Origin: Thermoplasmatales archaeon
GTDB taxonomy: Archaea; Thermoplasmatota; Thermoplasmata; Methanomassiliicoccales; Methanomethylophilaceae
Assembly (NCBI GenBank): GCA_012515075.1
Contig: JAAYZC010000030.1
Location: 1 to 48,308 of the forward strand
DNA: 48,308 nt
Reading direction: 5' to 3'
This document shows positions 17,239 to 25,477 of this stretch, piece by piece. The position numbers were made by a program, and so were the translations under genes. Positions within the stretch are counted from its first letter, which is position 1, and each line of letters opens with the position of its first letter. Below the pieces are notes generated by a model that worked only from the letters and a program-made list of their open reading frames with translations, had not been told where the DNA came from and searched no databases.

Positions 17239-18263
17239 ATCATTCCACCGAAAGATATCCCGGTCGGCATCCTGGACACCGCCACCGTCACACCGTCAGC
17301 AGCATCCCGTCCGACTACAAGCTCCCCGAAGGAGGCGGCCGCCCTCTCGCAGACGTTGCCGACCCCTGTAATGCCATCCACGAACTCCGACTCCCGGAAC
17401 TTCCCCGGCACGGACGCCAGCTCCCCTGCGGACAGGAACACCGACACTATCCCGTATGCCGAGCAGAACTCCAGGAGGCCCTCCTCGTCGGATTTGATGT
17501 CTATGCTGACCATGGCCTTCAGGCCCTTGGCCGAGAGGCCGTTGGCCTCCAGCACCTCCTCCACCCTGCGGGCTATGGTATCCTTCGGCGTCCCCCTTCT
17601 GCACCCCACACCCACCGCCAGGTTGCGCGGTATCAGGCGCAGGGTCCTTCCGAAAGGCGATCTCGAAGGTGAGGACGTTATGAGTATGCCAAGGTCTCCT
17701 GCGGGGGAGGCCTCCAGGCAACCGGGGACATCTCCGGACACAGGATAATCCGAGAGGAAGCCCACGGGGCGTCCTTCCAGCAGCGCGGCGGACACCTCCT
17801 TCGCGATGGTCATGTCGTCTATGGTCAGATCCCTCCTCGCAGCGAACTCGTCCACCGAGAACAGCCCGTTGATGTCTGTGGCGGTGGTTATCACCGGGAC
17901 TGCCCCGATGGTCTCCGCCACCCTCTCCGCAAGGACGTTGCACCCTCCTATGTGGCCCGAAAGCAACGACACGGAGAAGCGGCCCAGCTCATCCACCGTC
18001 ACCACCGCGGGATCCTCGGTCTTGCCCCTCAGGAACGGGGCCACCGCGCGCACGGCTATCCCCGTCGCACCCACGAACACCAAGGCGTCGGATCCAGAGA
18101 AAGCCTTCTCTGTCCATTCCCGCAGGGTCCCTGTCACGGGAATCGAACCTCCCGGATCCCCCGATGTCTTGCCGTAGGCCTCCCATCCGTCCCCCAGGGC
18201 ATCCGCTATCCTCACGGCCAGGGCGCATCCGCGGGTGGTGAATCCTATGCATGCGCCCTTCAT
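17235..18263 (-). CDS. cbiG: Cobalt-precorrin-5A hydrolase CbiG
   Basis: 342 residues. The N-terminal and central parts show DALVFVGATGIAVRAVAPFL, LSGHIGGCNVLAE and ATDINGLFSVD. The C-terminal CbiG domain has AVGVGCRRGTP and SIDIKSDEEGL, and ends with a SFGELVVGRDAADGVTVAVS segment. It opens the delta-lactone of cobalt-precorrin-5A and releases the C20 unit as acetaldehyde, a step specific to the anaerobic (early cobalt) pathway. It sits between cbiD and the cbiJET fusion with 4-nt overlaps on both sides, one transcription unit. Confidence 0.95.
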   Translation of the reverse strand: MKGACIGFTTRGCALAVRIADALGDGWEAYGKTSGDPGGSIPVTGTLREWTEKAFSGSDALVFVGATGIAVRAVAPFLRGKTEDPAVVTVDELGRFSVSLLSGHIGGCNVLAERVAETIGAVPVITTATDINGLFSVDEFAARRDLTIDDMTIAKEVSAALLEGRPVGFLSDYPVSGDVPGCLEASPAGDLGILITSSPSRSPFGRTLRLIPRNLAVGVGCRRGTPKDTIARRVEEVLEANGLSAKGLKAMVSIDIKSDEEGLLEFCSAYGIVSVFLSAGELASVPGKFRESEFVDGITGVGNVCERAAASFGELVVGRDAADGVTVAVSRMPTGISFGGMI

Positions 18264-19402
18264 GCCGACTCACCTTTTATCTTTCTCATGAGGCCGCGGG
18301 CGCCCTCCGTCATCCCCAGCAGGCCGTACTCGGATGAGAACACGACGGCACCGACCTCTATGCTCCTGCGGCAGCGGTAATCAAGGAATTCCTGCATGCG
18401 CCCGATGATGCGATCCATTGTCGGCTCCATCATGCCGCATTCCTTCAGCACGCCCAGCGCGTCGTCGGTGGTGACGCAGGACATCATCCTCTCCGCCAGG
18501 GGCGCGTCCCCTCCGCACAGCATCGCGTTGGCCGTCAGTATCTCCATCCTGCAGTCCGCGCTCCTAGAATGGGTGTTCATTATCCCTCCCGCCACTTTGA
18601 CCATCTTGCCCAGGTTGCCGACGATGAGAAGGCCGGAAGCACCGAACTCGCAAGCCCCGTCGACGGTCTCTCCTATGAAGTTGCTGCACCTCACGGCGTC
18701 ATCCTCCGGGAGCCCCAGGCTGTCACAGGCGTAGTCGGCCCCGTAGTTCCCGGGCACGGCCAGTATGTACCTGTGTCCCGAGGCCGTGCGCATGCTTATC
18801 TCGGCCCTTATCGTGTCTATGAGGGCCTTCTCGCTCATGGGCTCCACGATGCCGCTTGTACCTATTATCGATATCCCTCCGCATATCCCCATGCGGGGGT
18901 TGAAGGTCCTGTCGGCGGCGGTCTCGCCCTCCGGCACGGATACGACGACAGAGAGGCCGCGTTCGCATCCGAGATCCCCGGCGATCTGCGATACGGATTC
19001 GCATATCATGCGGCGCGGGGTGCTGTTTATGGCGGCCTCCCCCGGGGGTTGGTCCAATCCTTTCCTGGTCACCCGGCCGACCCCCCTGCCGCCGTCCACG
19101 GTTATCCCGGGGGAATCCGAGAATGAGACCTCGGAGAAGATCAGGAGGCCGTCGGTGGCGTCCACGTCGTCCCCTCCGTCCTTGCGGACGGCACAGGATG
19201 CGCGGTCCGGCCGTATGGAAGGTTCCTCTACCGGGAGCTCCAGGGTCACCCCTTTGGGAGTGTCTACGCTCACCCTGTCCACGAGGGACTGCGTAAGCAG
19301 CATCAGAGCCGCGGCCTTGGATGCGGCCGCGGCGCATGTGCCGGTGGTGTATCCGCTGCGAAGCCTCCTGTTGTTCTTGTAAACAAACATCTCGTTGCCC
19401 AT
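18260..19402 (-). CDS. cbiD: Cobalt-precorrin-5B C1-methyltransferase CbiD
   Basis: 380 residues. The family signature SGYTTGTCAAAASKAA lies at 16-31, followed by INSTPRRMI, GGISIIGTSGIVEPMSE and KMVKVAGGIMNTHSR. CbiD methylates C1 of the ring after CbiG has removed the two-carbon unit and is diagnostic of the anaerobic route. It is the first gene of the cbiD-cbiG-cbiJET-cbiA operon. The ATG at 19402 is preceded by a TATA-like element about 29 nt upstream; ATG 19390 is an alternative start four codons later. Confidence 0.95.
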   Translation of the reverse strand: MGNEMFVYKNNRRLRSGYTTGTCAAAASKAAALMLLTQSLVDRVSVDTPKGVTLELPVEEPSIRPDRASCAVRKDGGDDVDATDGLLIFSEVSFSDSPGITVDGGRGVGRVTRKGLDQPPGEAAINSTPRRMICESVSQIAGDLGCERGLSVVVSVPEGETAADRTFNPRMGICGGISIIGTSGIVEPMSEKALIDTIRAEISMRTASGHRYILAVPGNYGADYACDSLGLPEDDAVRCSNFIGETVDGACEFGASGLLIVGNLGKMVKVAGGIMNTHSRSADCRMEILTANAMLCGGDAPLAERMMSCVTTDDALGVLKECGMMEPTMDRIIGRMQEFLDYRCRRSIEVGAVVFSSEYGLLGMTEGARGLMRKIKGESA

Positions 19403-19426
19403 GGCATCACCCGCCCGTTCGGTCCA

Positions 19427-19436
19427 GAATAATGCG
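19427..19436 (-). promoter_or_regulatory. TATA-like element of the cbiD operon
   Basis: GCATTATTC on the minus strand, centred about 29 nt before the cbiD ATG. It shares the divergent intergenic region with the cbiF promoter. Confidence 0.4.
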
Positions 19437-19490
19437 GCGAATCATGGGCCGCTCACATATCCCGACTAAAGCAGTATGTTACTATCATTA

Positions 19491-19526
19491 ATTGGATATA
19501 TATGCCAAGTTATAATACTTGGTATG
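19491..19526 (+). promoter_or_regulatory. cbiF promoter with an inverted repeat around the TATA box
   Basis: The region 19491-19526 is AT-rich against a GC-rich background. A perfect inverted repeat CCAAGT-TATAAT-ACTTGG (19505-19522) encloses a TATA-like hexamer. Flanking bases extend it to nine-base arms, ATGCCAAGT and ACTTGGTAT, with one mismatch. A second TATA-like GGATATATA lies at 19493-19501. Transcription should start near 19520-19545. A regulator bound to the repeat would block TBP, so this is a candidate repressor operator. Confidence 0.5.
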
Positions 19527-19527
19527 C

Positions 19528-19641
19528 GCTACGGTCGCCACGGGCGGCGATAGCCACCGAGGACCAGGGGGCCCGGGTAGGGCCCGGCCGGAAGCGGTCC
19601 CCCCGAGAACCGGGGGCCTGGGCGAATAAAGAGGCGAGAAC
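19528..19641 (+). promoter_or_regulatory. GC-rich structured 5' leader of cbiF-cbiH-cbiC
   Basis: About 110 nt between the promoter and the cbiF ATG, with several stable potential stems. GGC-GATA-GCC lies at 19546-19555. GGGCCC arms lie at 19569-19574 and 19580-19585. A GGTCCCC/GGGGGCC stem has arms 19597-19603 and 19612-19618 around CCGAGAAC. GGTC (19533-19536) can pair with GACC (19562-19565) to enclose the first part. A purine-rich GAGGCGAG precedes the ATG. The predicted transcript of the cbiD side is leaderless, so this leader is specific. It does not fit the cobalamin riboswitch consensus; identity unknown. Confidence 0.45.
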
Positions 19642-20403
19642 ATGATTTCTTTCATAGGTGCCGGCCCGGGGGACCCCGAGCTGCTGACCCTTAAAGGCAA
19701 GAGACTGATAGACGGCGCGGACATCATAATCTACGCAGGATCCCTGGTGAATCCGGAGGTCCTGGCGGGAGCCAAACCGGGGGCGGTGATACTCAACAGC
19801 GCCCTGATGGACCTGGATCAGGTGATCGAGGCCATGAGGATCGGGGAGGCCGAGGGCAGGAAGGTCGTCCGCGTGCACACGGGGGACCCCTCTGTGTACG
19901 GGGCCCACCGGGAGCAGATGGACCGTCTGGAGCAGATGGGGATAGAGTACGAGGTCGTGCCGGGCGTGAGCTCTTTCCTGGCCACGGCGGCGGTCCTCAA
20001 GAAGGAGTACACCCTACCCGACGTGAGCCAGACCGTCATACTGACCAGGATGGAGGGCAGGACGCCCATGCCGCCCAAGGAGAACCTCAGGGACCTGGCG
20101 AGTCACAACTGCACGATGATAATATTCCTCAGCGTCGGCTTCATGGACGAGATGTCCGAGACCCTCATAGGAGGAGGGTACCGGCCGGACACGCCGGTCG
20201 CCGTCGTTTACAAGGCCACCTGGCCCGACCAGAGGATCATCCGGGGCACACTCTCCGACATAGCTGACAGAGTCAGGGAGGCGGGCATAAAGAAGACGGC
20301 TCTGACGGTGGTGGGTGATTTCCTGGGTTCCGAATACTCCCTTTCGAAACTCTACGACAAGACCTTCACAACGGAATTCCGTAAGGGCACGGAGGATGCC
20401 TGA
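19642..20403 (+). CDS. cbiF: Cobalt-precorrin-4 C11-methyltransferase CbiF
   Basis: 253 residues of the tetrapyrrole methylase fold: GAGPGDP (6-12), VHTGDPSVYG (78-87), VPGVSSF (106-112) and the CbiF-specific TRMEGRTPMP (135-144). It transfers a methyl group from SAM to C11 in the anaerobic corrin pathway. It is the first gene of a three-gene operon and follows a structured leader; a GAGGCGAG stretch just before the ATG can serve as ribosome-binding site. The next gene starts directly after its stop. Confidence 0.96.
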   Translation: MISFIGAGPGDPELLTLKGKRLIDGADIIIYAGSLVNPEVLAGAKPGAVILNSALMDLDQVIEAMRIGEAEGRKVVRVHTGDPSVYGAHREQMDRLEQMGIEYEVVPGVSSFLATAAVLKKEYTLPDVSQTVILTRMEGRTPMPPKENLRDLASHNCTMIIFLSVGFMDEMSETLIGGGYRPDTPVAVVYKATWPDQRIIRGTLSDIADRVREAGIKKTALTVVGDFLGSEYSLSKLYDKTFTTEFRKGTEDA

Positions 20404-21156
20404 ATGTCCAGAGGCAAGCTCTACGTGGTGGGGTTCGGGCCCGGTAGCCCGGAGCACATGACGGCCAAGGCCGAGAGGGCCATAAAGGAGGCCGATGTGG
20501 TCACGGGGTATACAGTGTACATAGACATGATAAAGGACCACTTCCCCTCTGACAAGAGATACGTATCCACAGGCATGATGAAGGAGGTGCAGCGCTGCCG
20601 TGCGGCCGTCGAAGAGGCCTCGAAGGGGCAGACCGTGGCCATGGTCAGCAGCGGCGACCCCGGCATATACGGGATGGCAGGGATAATCTACCAGACCGCC
20701 CTGGGAATGGATGCGGACATCGACATAGAGGTGGTGCCCGGGATGACGGCGGCCTCCACGGCCGCCGCCGTCCTCGGTGCCCCGCTCATGCACGATCTCG
20801 TCATCGTGAGCCTCAGCGATCTGATGACTCCCCTGGACACCATAATGAACAGAGTGGACTGTGCCGGGAGAGGCGATTTCGTCACCTGCATATACAACCC
20901 GAAGAGCAAGAAGAGGACCCGCTATCTTGAGCAGGCCTCGGATATTCTCATGAGGTACCGGCGTCCGGACACGCCCGTGGGAATCGTCCGCAACGCGGGC
21001 AGGGAGGACGAGACCAAGTCCATAACAACCCTGGAGCATCTGGGAGAGGCAGACGTCGACATGTTCTGCGTGGTCATAGTGGGCAACTCCCAGACCTACG
21101 TTGAGGACGGAGTCATGGTCACCCCCCGGGGATACGACACGGAGGCGTTACCTTGA
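20404..21156 (+). CDS. cbiH: Cobalt-precorrin-3B C17-methyltransferase CbiH
   Basis: 250 residues, tetrapyrrole methylase fold with GFGPGSP (10-16), SSGDPGIYG (82-90) and VPGMTAA (111-117). The ending VIVGNSQTYVEDGVMVTPRG is typical of CbiH/CobJ. It methylates C17 and drives ring contraction to the corrin skeleton. There are no intergenic bases after cbiF, and the stop overlaps the TTG start of cbiC. No ferredoxin- or CbiG-like extension is present. Confidence 0.95.
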   Translation: MSRGKLYVVGFGPGSPEHMTAKAERAIKEADVVTGYTVYIDMIKDHFPSDKRYVSTGMMKEVQRCRAAVEEASKGQTVAMVSSGDPGIYGMAGIIYQTALGMDADIDIEVVPGMTAASTAAAVLGAPLMHDLVIVSLSDLMTPLDTIMNRVDCAGRGDFVTCIYNPKSKKRTRYLEQASDILMRYRRPDTPVGIVRNAGREDETKSITTLEHLGEADVDMFCVVIVGNSQTYVEDGVMVTPRGYDTEALP

Positions 21157-21776
21157 CCTTCGAGATAGTCAGGCCCGAGGACATCGAGAGGCGGAGCATG
21201 GAGATCATAACCTCTGAGCTGGGTGACCGCACATGGCCGGAACCGGAGTTCTCCATACTCAAGAGGTGCATACACACGTCCGCGGACTTCGATTACGCCG
21301 AGAACCTCTGGTTCTCGGACGGCGCAGCGAGGACCGGGATCGATGCCATAAGGAGGGGGGCGTGCATAGTCACCGACACCAAGATGGCCGCCGCCGGGAT
21401 TAACAAGACCCGTCTCAAGTCTTACGGGGGTTCCGTGCACTGCTTCATGTCCGATCCCGACGTGGCCGAGGAGGCCAAGCGGAGAGGGTGCACTCGGGCG
21501 ACCATATGCATGGAAAGGGGGGCCGAGATTGGAGGTGATGTCGTATTCGCCATCGGCAACGCCCCCACGGCCATCGTCCGCCTGTGCGAGCTTATAAAGG
21601 AGGGGAAGGCCGACCCGGCCCTGGTGGTCGGAGCCCCGGTGGGATTCGTAAACGTGGTGGAGGCCAAAGAGCTGCTGGTGGGCACGGGCGCCCCCTGCAT
21701 AGTCCCCCGCGGCAGGAAGGGAGGCAGCAACATAGCCGCCACTATCTGCAACGCGATGATCTATTACAGGGGCTGA
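21153..21776 (+). CDS. cbiC: Cobalt-precorrin-8 methylmutase CbiC
   Basis: 207 residues. CbiC features are RCIHTSADFDYAENLWFS (including the catalytic-site His), IVTDTKMAAAGINK and ALVVGAPVGFVNVVEAKE. It moves the methyl group from C11 to C12, giving cobyrinic acid. The start is TTG at 21153, overlapping the cbiH stop as TTGA; the next in-frame Met lies inside the conserved region. It ends in TGA just before a hairpin shared with the convergent hemD. Confidence 0.95.
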   Translation: MTFEIVRPEDIERRSMEIITSELGDRTWPEPEFSILKRCIHTSADFDYAENLWFSDGAARTGIDAIRRGACIVTDTKMAAAGINKTRLKSYGGSVHCFMSDPDVAEEAKRRGCTRATICMERGAEIGGDVVFAIGNAPTAIVRLCELIKEGKADPALVVGAPVGFVNVVEAKELLVGTGAPCIVPRGRKGGSNIAATICNAMIYYRG

Positions 21777-21780
21777 GCCC

Positions 21781-21806
21781 CTGAACCCTTCGGACCCACG
21801 GTTCAG
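21781..21806. terminator. Hairpin between convergent cbiC and hemD
   Basis: CTGAACC (21781-21787) and GGTTCAG (21800-21806) form a 7-bp stem with a 12-nt loop. It lies directly after the cbiC stop and spans the hemD stop, so it could end both transcripts. There is no clear T-run. Confidence 0.35.
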
Positions 21807-22594
21807 GAGGGCCGCGGGTCCGCTCCTTCCAGCCTGGACTTCACGGCCTCGAGCATGTCGGCGAAGGTGGTCCTGCCGGGGACCACGTCCGGCGGTCTGC
21901 CCAGGTCCTTCAGCCTCGATGCCGTGGGCCCGCCTATGGCTGCGACGCATGTCCCGCGCAGCATCTTACGGGCCGCCCCCCCTCCGTAAAGGGAATCCAG
22001 CCCCTCCGCGAAGGACGAAGCGCTCATCGGGCTGGAGAAGGCCAAGGCATCCAGTCCGCCTCCCTCCAGCGTCTCCATAATCCTGCCCAGCTCCGGTGTC
22101 ATGCCCGAAGGTTCCAGACGGTAGGCCGCCAGCTCCTCGACCCGGGCGCCGTTCCTGGCCAGACCCATGTTGAGGACCTCAGACCCCCTGTCGGACCTTA
22201 TCAGCAGGACCGTCTTGCCGCGTACGGACCCCGCGAGCATGTCCACCAGCCCCTGGGAGCTGTAGTCCTCCGGGACCGAATCGACCCTAACCCCCGCATC
22301 CCGCAGCGCCCTGGAGGTGCTGGGGCCTATGGAAACCACGGTCGTGCGGTTGAGTATCCAACGCATCCTGCCGCCGTATGCGCGCGCGCACTCCTCCACC
22401 CCTGTGGTCGATCCGAACACCACAATGTCTGCCCTGCCTGTGGTGAGAAGGGTCTCGGCGCGGTCGAAGTCCTCCGGATCGCCCTCCGATATCTCCAGGG
22501 ACGGGGCGGCCATCACGCGGAAGCCCATCCCCTCCGCCAGGGCGACCGACTCCTCCAGACGCTTCCTCGGACGGGTGAAAGCCAACGTGATCAT
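21803..22594 (-). CDS. hemD: Uroporphyrinogen-III synthase HemD
   Basis: 263 residues in the two-lobed HemD fold. The family is poorly conserved, but DIVVFGSTTGVEE, VSIGPSTSRALRDAG and DALAFSSPMSASSFAEGL are recognizable. It closes hydroxymethylbilane with inversion of ring D, giving the last common precursor of siroheme, cobalamin and F430. It is the last gene of the tetrapyrrole operon; its ATG overlaps the cobA stop by 4 nt. Confidence 0.9.
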   Translation of the reverse strand: MITLAFTRPRKRLEESVALAEGMGFRVMAAPSLEISEGDPEDFDRAETLLTTGRADIVVFGSTTGVEECARAYGGRMRWILNRTTVVSIGPSTSRALRDAGVRVDSVPEDYSSQGLVDMLAGSVRGKTVLLIRSDRGSEVLNMGLARNGARVEELAAYRLEPSGMTPELGRIMETLEGGGLDALAFSSPMSASSFAEGLDSLYGGGAARKMLRGTCVAAIGGPTASRLKDLGRPPDVVPGRTTFADMLEAVKSRLEGADPRPS

Positions 22595-23334
22595 CTCAGG
22601 TCACCCAGCCTGTCGCGGATACGGGCCACGCTCCCGATGACGATTATACCCGGGGCGGTCAGCCCCTTCTCCCTTATGATGCCCTCAAGCCCTGACAGGG
22701 TCGTGACATCCGCCGTCTGCTCCGGCGTGGATCCTCTGGTTATGACCGCCGCGGGCGTATCCCCCGGCATGCCTCCGGCCGTAAGATCGGAGGCTATGCT
22801 CCCCGCGTTGCCCATGCCCATCAGGATCACCAGGGTGCCATGGCCCTCCGCAAGCGCCCTCCAGTCCACGCGGTCCTCCCTGCGGTCCCCCCTCTCGTGT
22901 CCGGTCAGGAAGGTGACCATGGAGGCGCAGTCCCTGTGGGTGACAGGTATCCCCGCGAGTTCCGGGACGGATATGGATGAGGATATCCCCGGGACCACGT
23001 GGACCTCGACGCCCGCGCCCCTGAGCTCGGCCGCCTCCTCCGCACCCCTGCCGAACATGAACGGATCCCCTCCCTTGAGGCGAACCACCATGCGGCCTCC
23101 GACGGCCAGCTCCACGAGGAGGCGGTTGATCTCCTCCTGCCTCATGGTGTGATCCCCTCCGCGCTTTCCGGCGTCTATCAGCTCGGCATCCTCCCTGCAT
23201 TCATCCAGCAGGTCCCGGTTGGCCAGCGCGTCGTAGACAACCGTGTCGGCCATCCTCAGGAGCTCGAGCCCCCTGACGGTGATGAGCCCGGGGTCCCCCG
23301 GTCCCGCGCCCACGAGATACACCGCCCCGGCCAT
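22591..23334 (-). CDS. cobA: Uroporphyrinogen-III C-methyltransferase (SUMT)
   Basis: 247 residues: VGAGPGDPGLITVRG (8-22), RLKGGDPFMFGRG (85-97), VVPGISSSISVPELAGIPVTHR, and the TRGSTPEQ segment characteristic of SUMT. It adds methyl groups at C2 and C7 to make precorrin-2. The start ATG at 23334 is chosen because the sequence upstream belongs to hemC (2-nt gap) and the SAM-binding motif follows directly. It lacks the CysG dehydrogenase domain; that activity is encoded by the first gene of the operon at 27701-28339. Confidence 0.96.
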   Translation of the reverse strand: MAGAVYLVGAGPGDPGLITVRGLELLRMADTVVYDALANRDLLDECREDAELIDAGKRGGDHTMRQEEINRLLVELAVGGRMVVRLKGGDPFMFGRGAEEAAELRGAGVEVHVVPGISSSISVPELAGIPVTHRDCASMVTFLTGHERGDRREDRVDWRALAEGHGTLVILMGMGNAGSIASDLTAGGMPGDTPAAVITRGSTPEQTADVTTLSGLEGIIREKGLTAPGIIVIGSVARIRDRLGDLR

Positions 23335-23336
23335 GG

Positions 23337-24206
23337 TCAGCACCTCTTCCCGGTCAGGTAGTCGGCGATGTCCAGCAGGTCGTCCACCACATGGTTGAAA
23401 GGCAGCACGGCATCGACCCTCCTGGGTCCGTCCGGGCAGGAGAACGATACGGCCCTGACCCCGAAACCGTCGCGGCGGGTGGTCGCATGCACCCCTACGG
23501 GGGAGGAGCATCCGGCGGCCATGAACCTCATTATCGCACGCTCCAGGCCGGTCTCGGTGCGGGTCCTGTAGTCGTCCGTGCAGTGAAGAAGTTCCAGGAT
23601 GTCCCTGTCGTCGGATCTGCATTCCACGGCTATCGCCCCCTGTGCGGGCGCGGGCACGAAAACGGAAGGGTCCAGAACGTGCATCTGCCGGTCTATGCCC
23701 ATCCTGTCCAGGCCCGCCTTGGCCAGTATGATGGCGTCATACTTCCCGGAATCGAGCTTCTCCAGCCTCGTGTGTATGTTACCGCGTATCCCGACCGTCC
23801 TGACATCCGGTCTGATCTCCCTGATCAGGGCAGCCCTCCTGACTGACCCGGTGCCGACCGACGCCCCCTCGGGGAGCTCCTCCGGCGAGCAGGGCAGCAT
23901 CACATCCTCCGGGGCGTCCCTGGGGAGCACGGCCCCCACGGAGATGCCCTCGGAAGGCATGACGGGTATGTCCTTCAGTGAGTTTACCGAGAGGTCTATG
24001 TCCCCGCGCAGCAGGGCGTCGTCCAGCTCCCTCACGAAGGCCCCTGTGCCCTCCATGCCGTTCAGCGGCGACGCCAGGTCCAGGTCCCCTGCGGCCTTCA
24101 TTCCGACAACCTCGTACCGGACATCGGGGCGGAACGCCTTAAGGCGCTCCGCGAAGATCTCCGTCTGGCGCATAGCCAGCCTGCTGTCCCTTGTACCTAT
24201 CCTCAT
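23337..24206 (-). CDS. hemC: Hydroxymethylbilane synthase (porphobilinogen deaminase)
   Basis: 289 residues. It polymerizes four porphobilinogens on a dipyrromethane cofactor held by Cys233 (MAAGCSSPVGVH). Other hallmarks are IGTRDSRLAMRQTE, VHSLKD-like VNSLKDIP, and GTGSVRRAA. The ATG at 24206 overlaps the hemL stop as ATGA and has a GGTGAG purine stretch upstream. An in-frame TTG at 24221 would only add MQGES and lies inside hemL. Confidence 0.96.
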   Translation of the reverse strand: MRIGTRDSRLAMRQTEIFAERLKAFRPDVRYEVVGMKAAGDLDLASPLNGMEGTGAFVRELDDALLRGDIDLSVNSLKDIPVMPSEGISVGAVLPRDAPEDVMLPCSPEELPEGASVGTGSVRRAALIREIRPDVRTVGIRGNIHTRLEKLDSGKYDAIILAKAGLDRMGIDRQMHVLDPSVFVPAPAQGAIAVECRSDDRDILELLHCTDDYRTRTETGLERAIMRFMAAGCSSPVGVHATTRRDGFGVRAVSFSCPDGPRRVDAVLPFNHVVDDLLDIADYLTGKRC

Positions 24207-25477
24207 ACTCTCACCTTGCAAAGGAACGCGTCGAATTCAGATGCGACCTTGTCGATGGAATCGCCGTCGTGAGCCGTGGACACGAACCAGGTCTCCAATG
24301 CCGACGGAGGGAGGTATACGCCCTCATCCAGCATGTGTTCGAACATCCTTCCGAACATCGTCCTGTCCGCTCCCTGGGCCTCCGAACCGTTCGTTACCGA
24401 GTCCCTGCCGAAGAAGACCGACAGCATGGAACCGGCCCGCTGAACGCACCCCCGCGCCCCGCGGTCGGCAAGGGAATCCGACATGCGGGATGCCAGCTCC
24501 TCGGCGTTCCGGTCTATCCTTCCGTAGTTGCCGTCTTCGCTCATGACCTCTATCTGCGCCAGCCCCGCGGAGGCGCTGACAGGGTTGCCCGAGAAGGTCC
24601 CGGCCGCGTAGACCGGACCAGAGGGGGCAACATGCTCCATGATGTCCCTCCTTCCGCCGAAGGCGCCGATCGGGAACCCGCCGCCGATGACCTTGGCCAT
24701 GGTCGTTAGGTCCGGCGTCACCCCGAAGACCTTCTGGGCACCCCCTGCGGAGAGCCTGCATCCGGTTATGACCTCGTCGAATATCAGCAGGACCCCGTTC
24801 TCCTCGGTGATCCTGCGCACATCCTGCAGATACCCCTTCACAGGGGGGACCACCCCGACGTTGCCGAGCACCGGCTCCATTATGACGCAGGCGATATCAT
24901 CCCTCGATTCCAAGAGGGACGAAAGCATCTCCGTGTCGTTGTATTCAGTAAGATGCGTGTTCCTGACGGCATCCGCTGGGACGCCCGCGGAACCGGGCAC
25001 CCCCTCGGACGACCCGGATCCGGCCCTGACGAGAACGGCATCGTGGGCGCCGTGGAACCCTCCTTCGACCTTGACTACCCCGTTCTTGCCCGTGAATCCG
25101 CGGGCCAGCCGAAGGGCGTGCATGGTGGCCTCCGTGCCGGACACGGCCAGTCTTACCATGTCCATCGACGGGACGTCGCGGCACAGCCTTTTTATGAGTT
25201 TCAGCTCAGGTTCGGAGGGAGCTCCGAACACAGTGCCTTTGGAGATCCGCTCCGTCGCCGCCCTCAACACCCTGTCGCAGGCGTGGCCGGTTATCAGAGG
25301 GCCGTAGGCCATGCACATGTCCACATACGTCCTGCCTTCCGCATCGCGTATCATGCACCCCTCGCCGCTCTCCATGAAAAGGGGATGGGGTCTGAAGGCG
25401 CGTACGGGGCTGGAGACCCCGCCCGGGGTCAGTTCCAGGGACTCCCTGTACAGGTCATCCGATCTGGAAGGCATCAT
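24203..25477 (-). CDS. hemL: Glutamate-1-semialdehyde 2,1-aminomutase
   Basis: 424 residues. PLP-binding Lys262 lies in TTMAKVIGGGFPIGAFGG, with Asp234 in LIFDEVITG and AVSGTEATMHALRLAR near the cofactor phosphate. It converts glutamate-1-semialdehyde made by HemA into 5-aminolevulinate. Two adjacent ATGs exist (25477 and 25474); the first overlaps the hemB stop as ATGA and is used here. Confidence 0.96.
   Translation of the reverse strand: MMPSRSDDLYRESLELTPGGVSSPVRAFRPHPLFMESGEGCMIRDAEGRTYVDMCMAYGPLITGHACDRVLRAATERISKGTVFGAPSEPELKLIKRLCRDVPSMDMVRLAVSGTEATMHALRLARGFTGKNGVVKVEGGFHGAHDAVLVRAGSGSSEGVPGSAGVPADAVRNTHLTEYNDTEMLSSLLESRDDIACVIMEPVLGNVGVVPPVKGYLQDVRRITEENGVLLIFDEVITGCRLSAGGAQKVFGVTPDLTTMAKVIGGGFPIGAFGGRRDIMEHVAPSGPVYAAGTFSGNPVSASAGLAQIEVMSEDGNYGRIDRNAEELASRMSDSLADRGARGCVQRAGSMLSVFFGRDSVTNGSEAQGADRTMFGRMFEHMLDEGVYLPPSALETWFVSTAHDGDSIDKVASEFDAFLCKVRV

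Noticed and set aside
19528-19641. Cobalamin riboswitch upstream of cbiF
   Set aside because: The context is right and an AGCCACCG and a GGAAGC string look faintly similar, but the conserved GGTGAAAATCC-like part, the GCCACTG core and the B12 box (GTCAGGA-ACCTGCC type) are not present in the right order. I therefore call it only an unidentified structured leader.
19528-19641. SRP RNA or another housekeeping RNA (GGCCCGGCCGGAAGC segment)
   Set aside because: The segment is too short for archaeal SRP RNA (about 300 nt), and the conserved helix 8 sequence with GGAAGGGAGCA-type loop is absent. tRNA and 5S patterns were also not found.
18260-22594. Insertion sequences, CRISPR repeats or phage genes in the intergenic regions
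   Set aside because: No transposase, integrase, direct repeats with regular spacing or terminal inverted repeats with target duplications were seen anywhere in the window.
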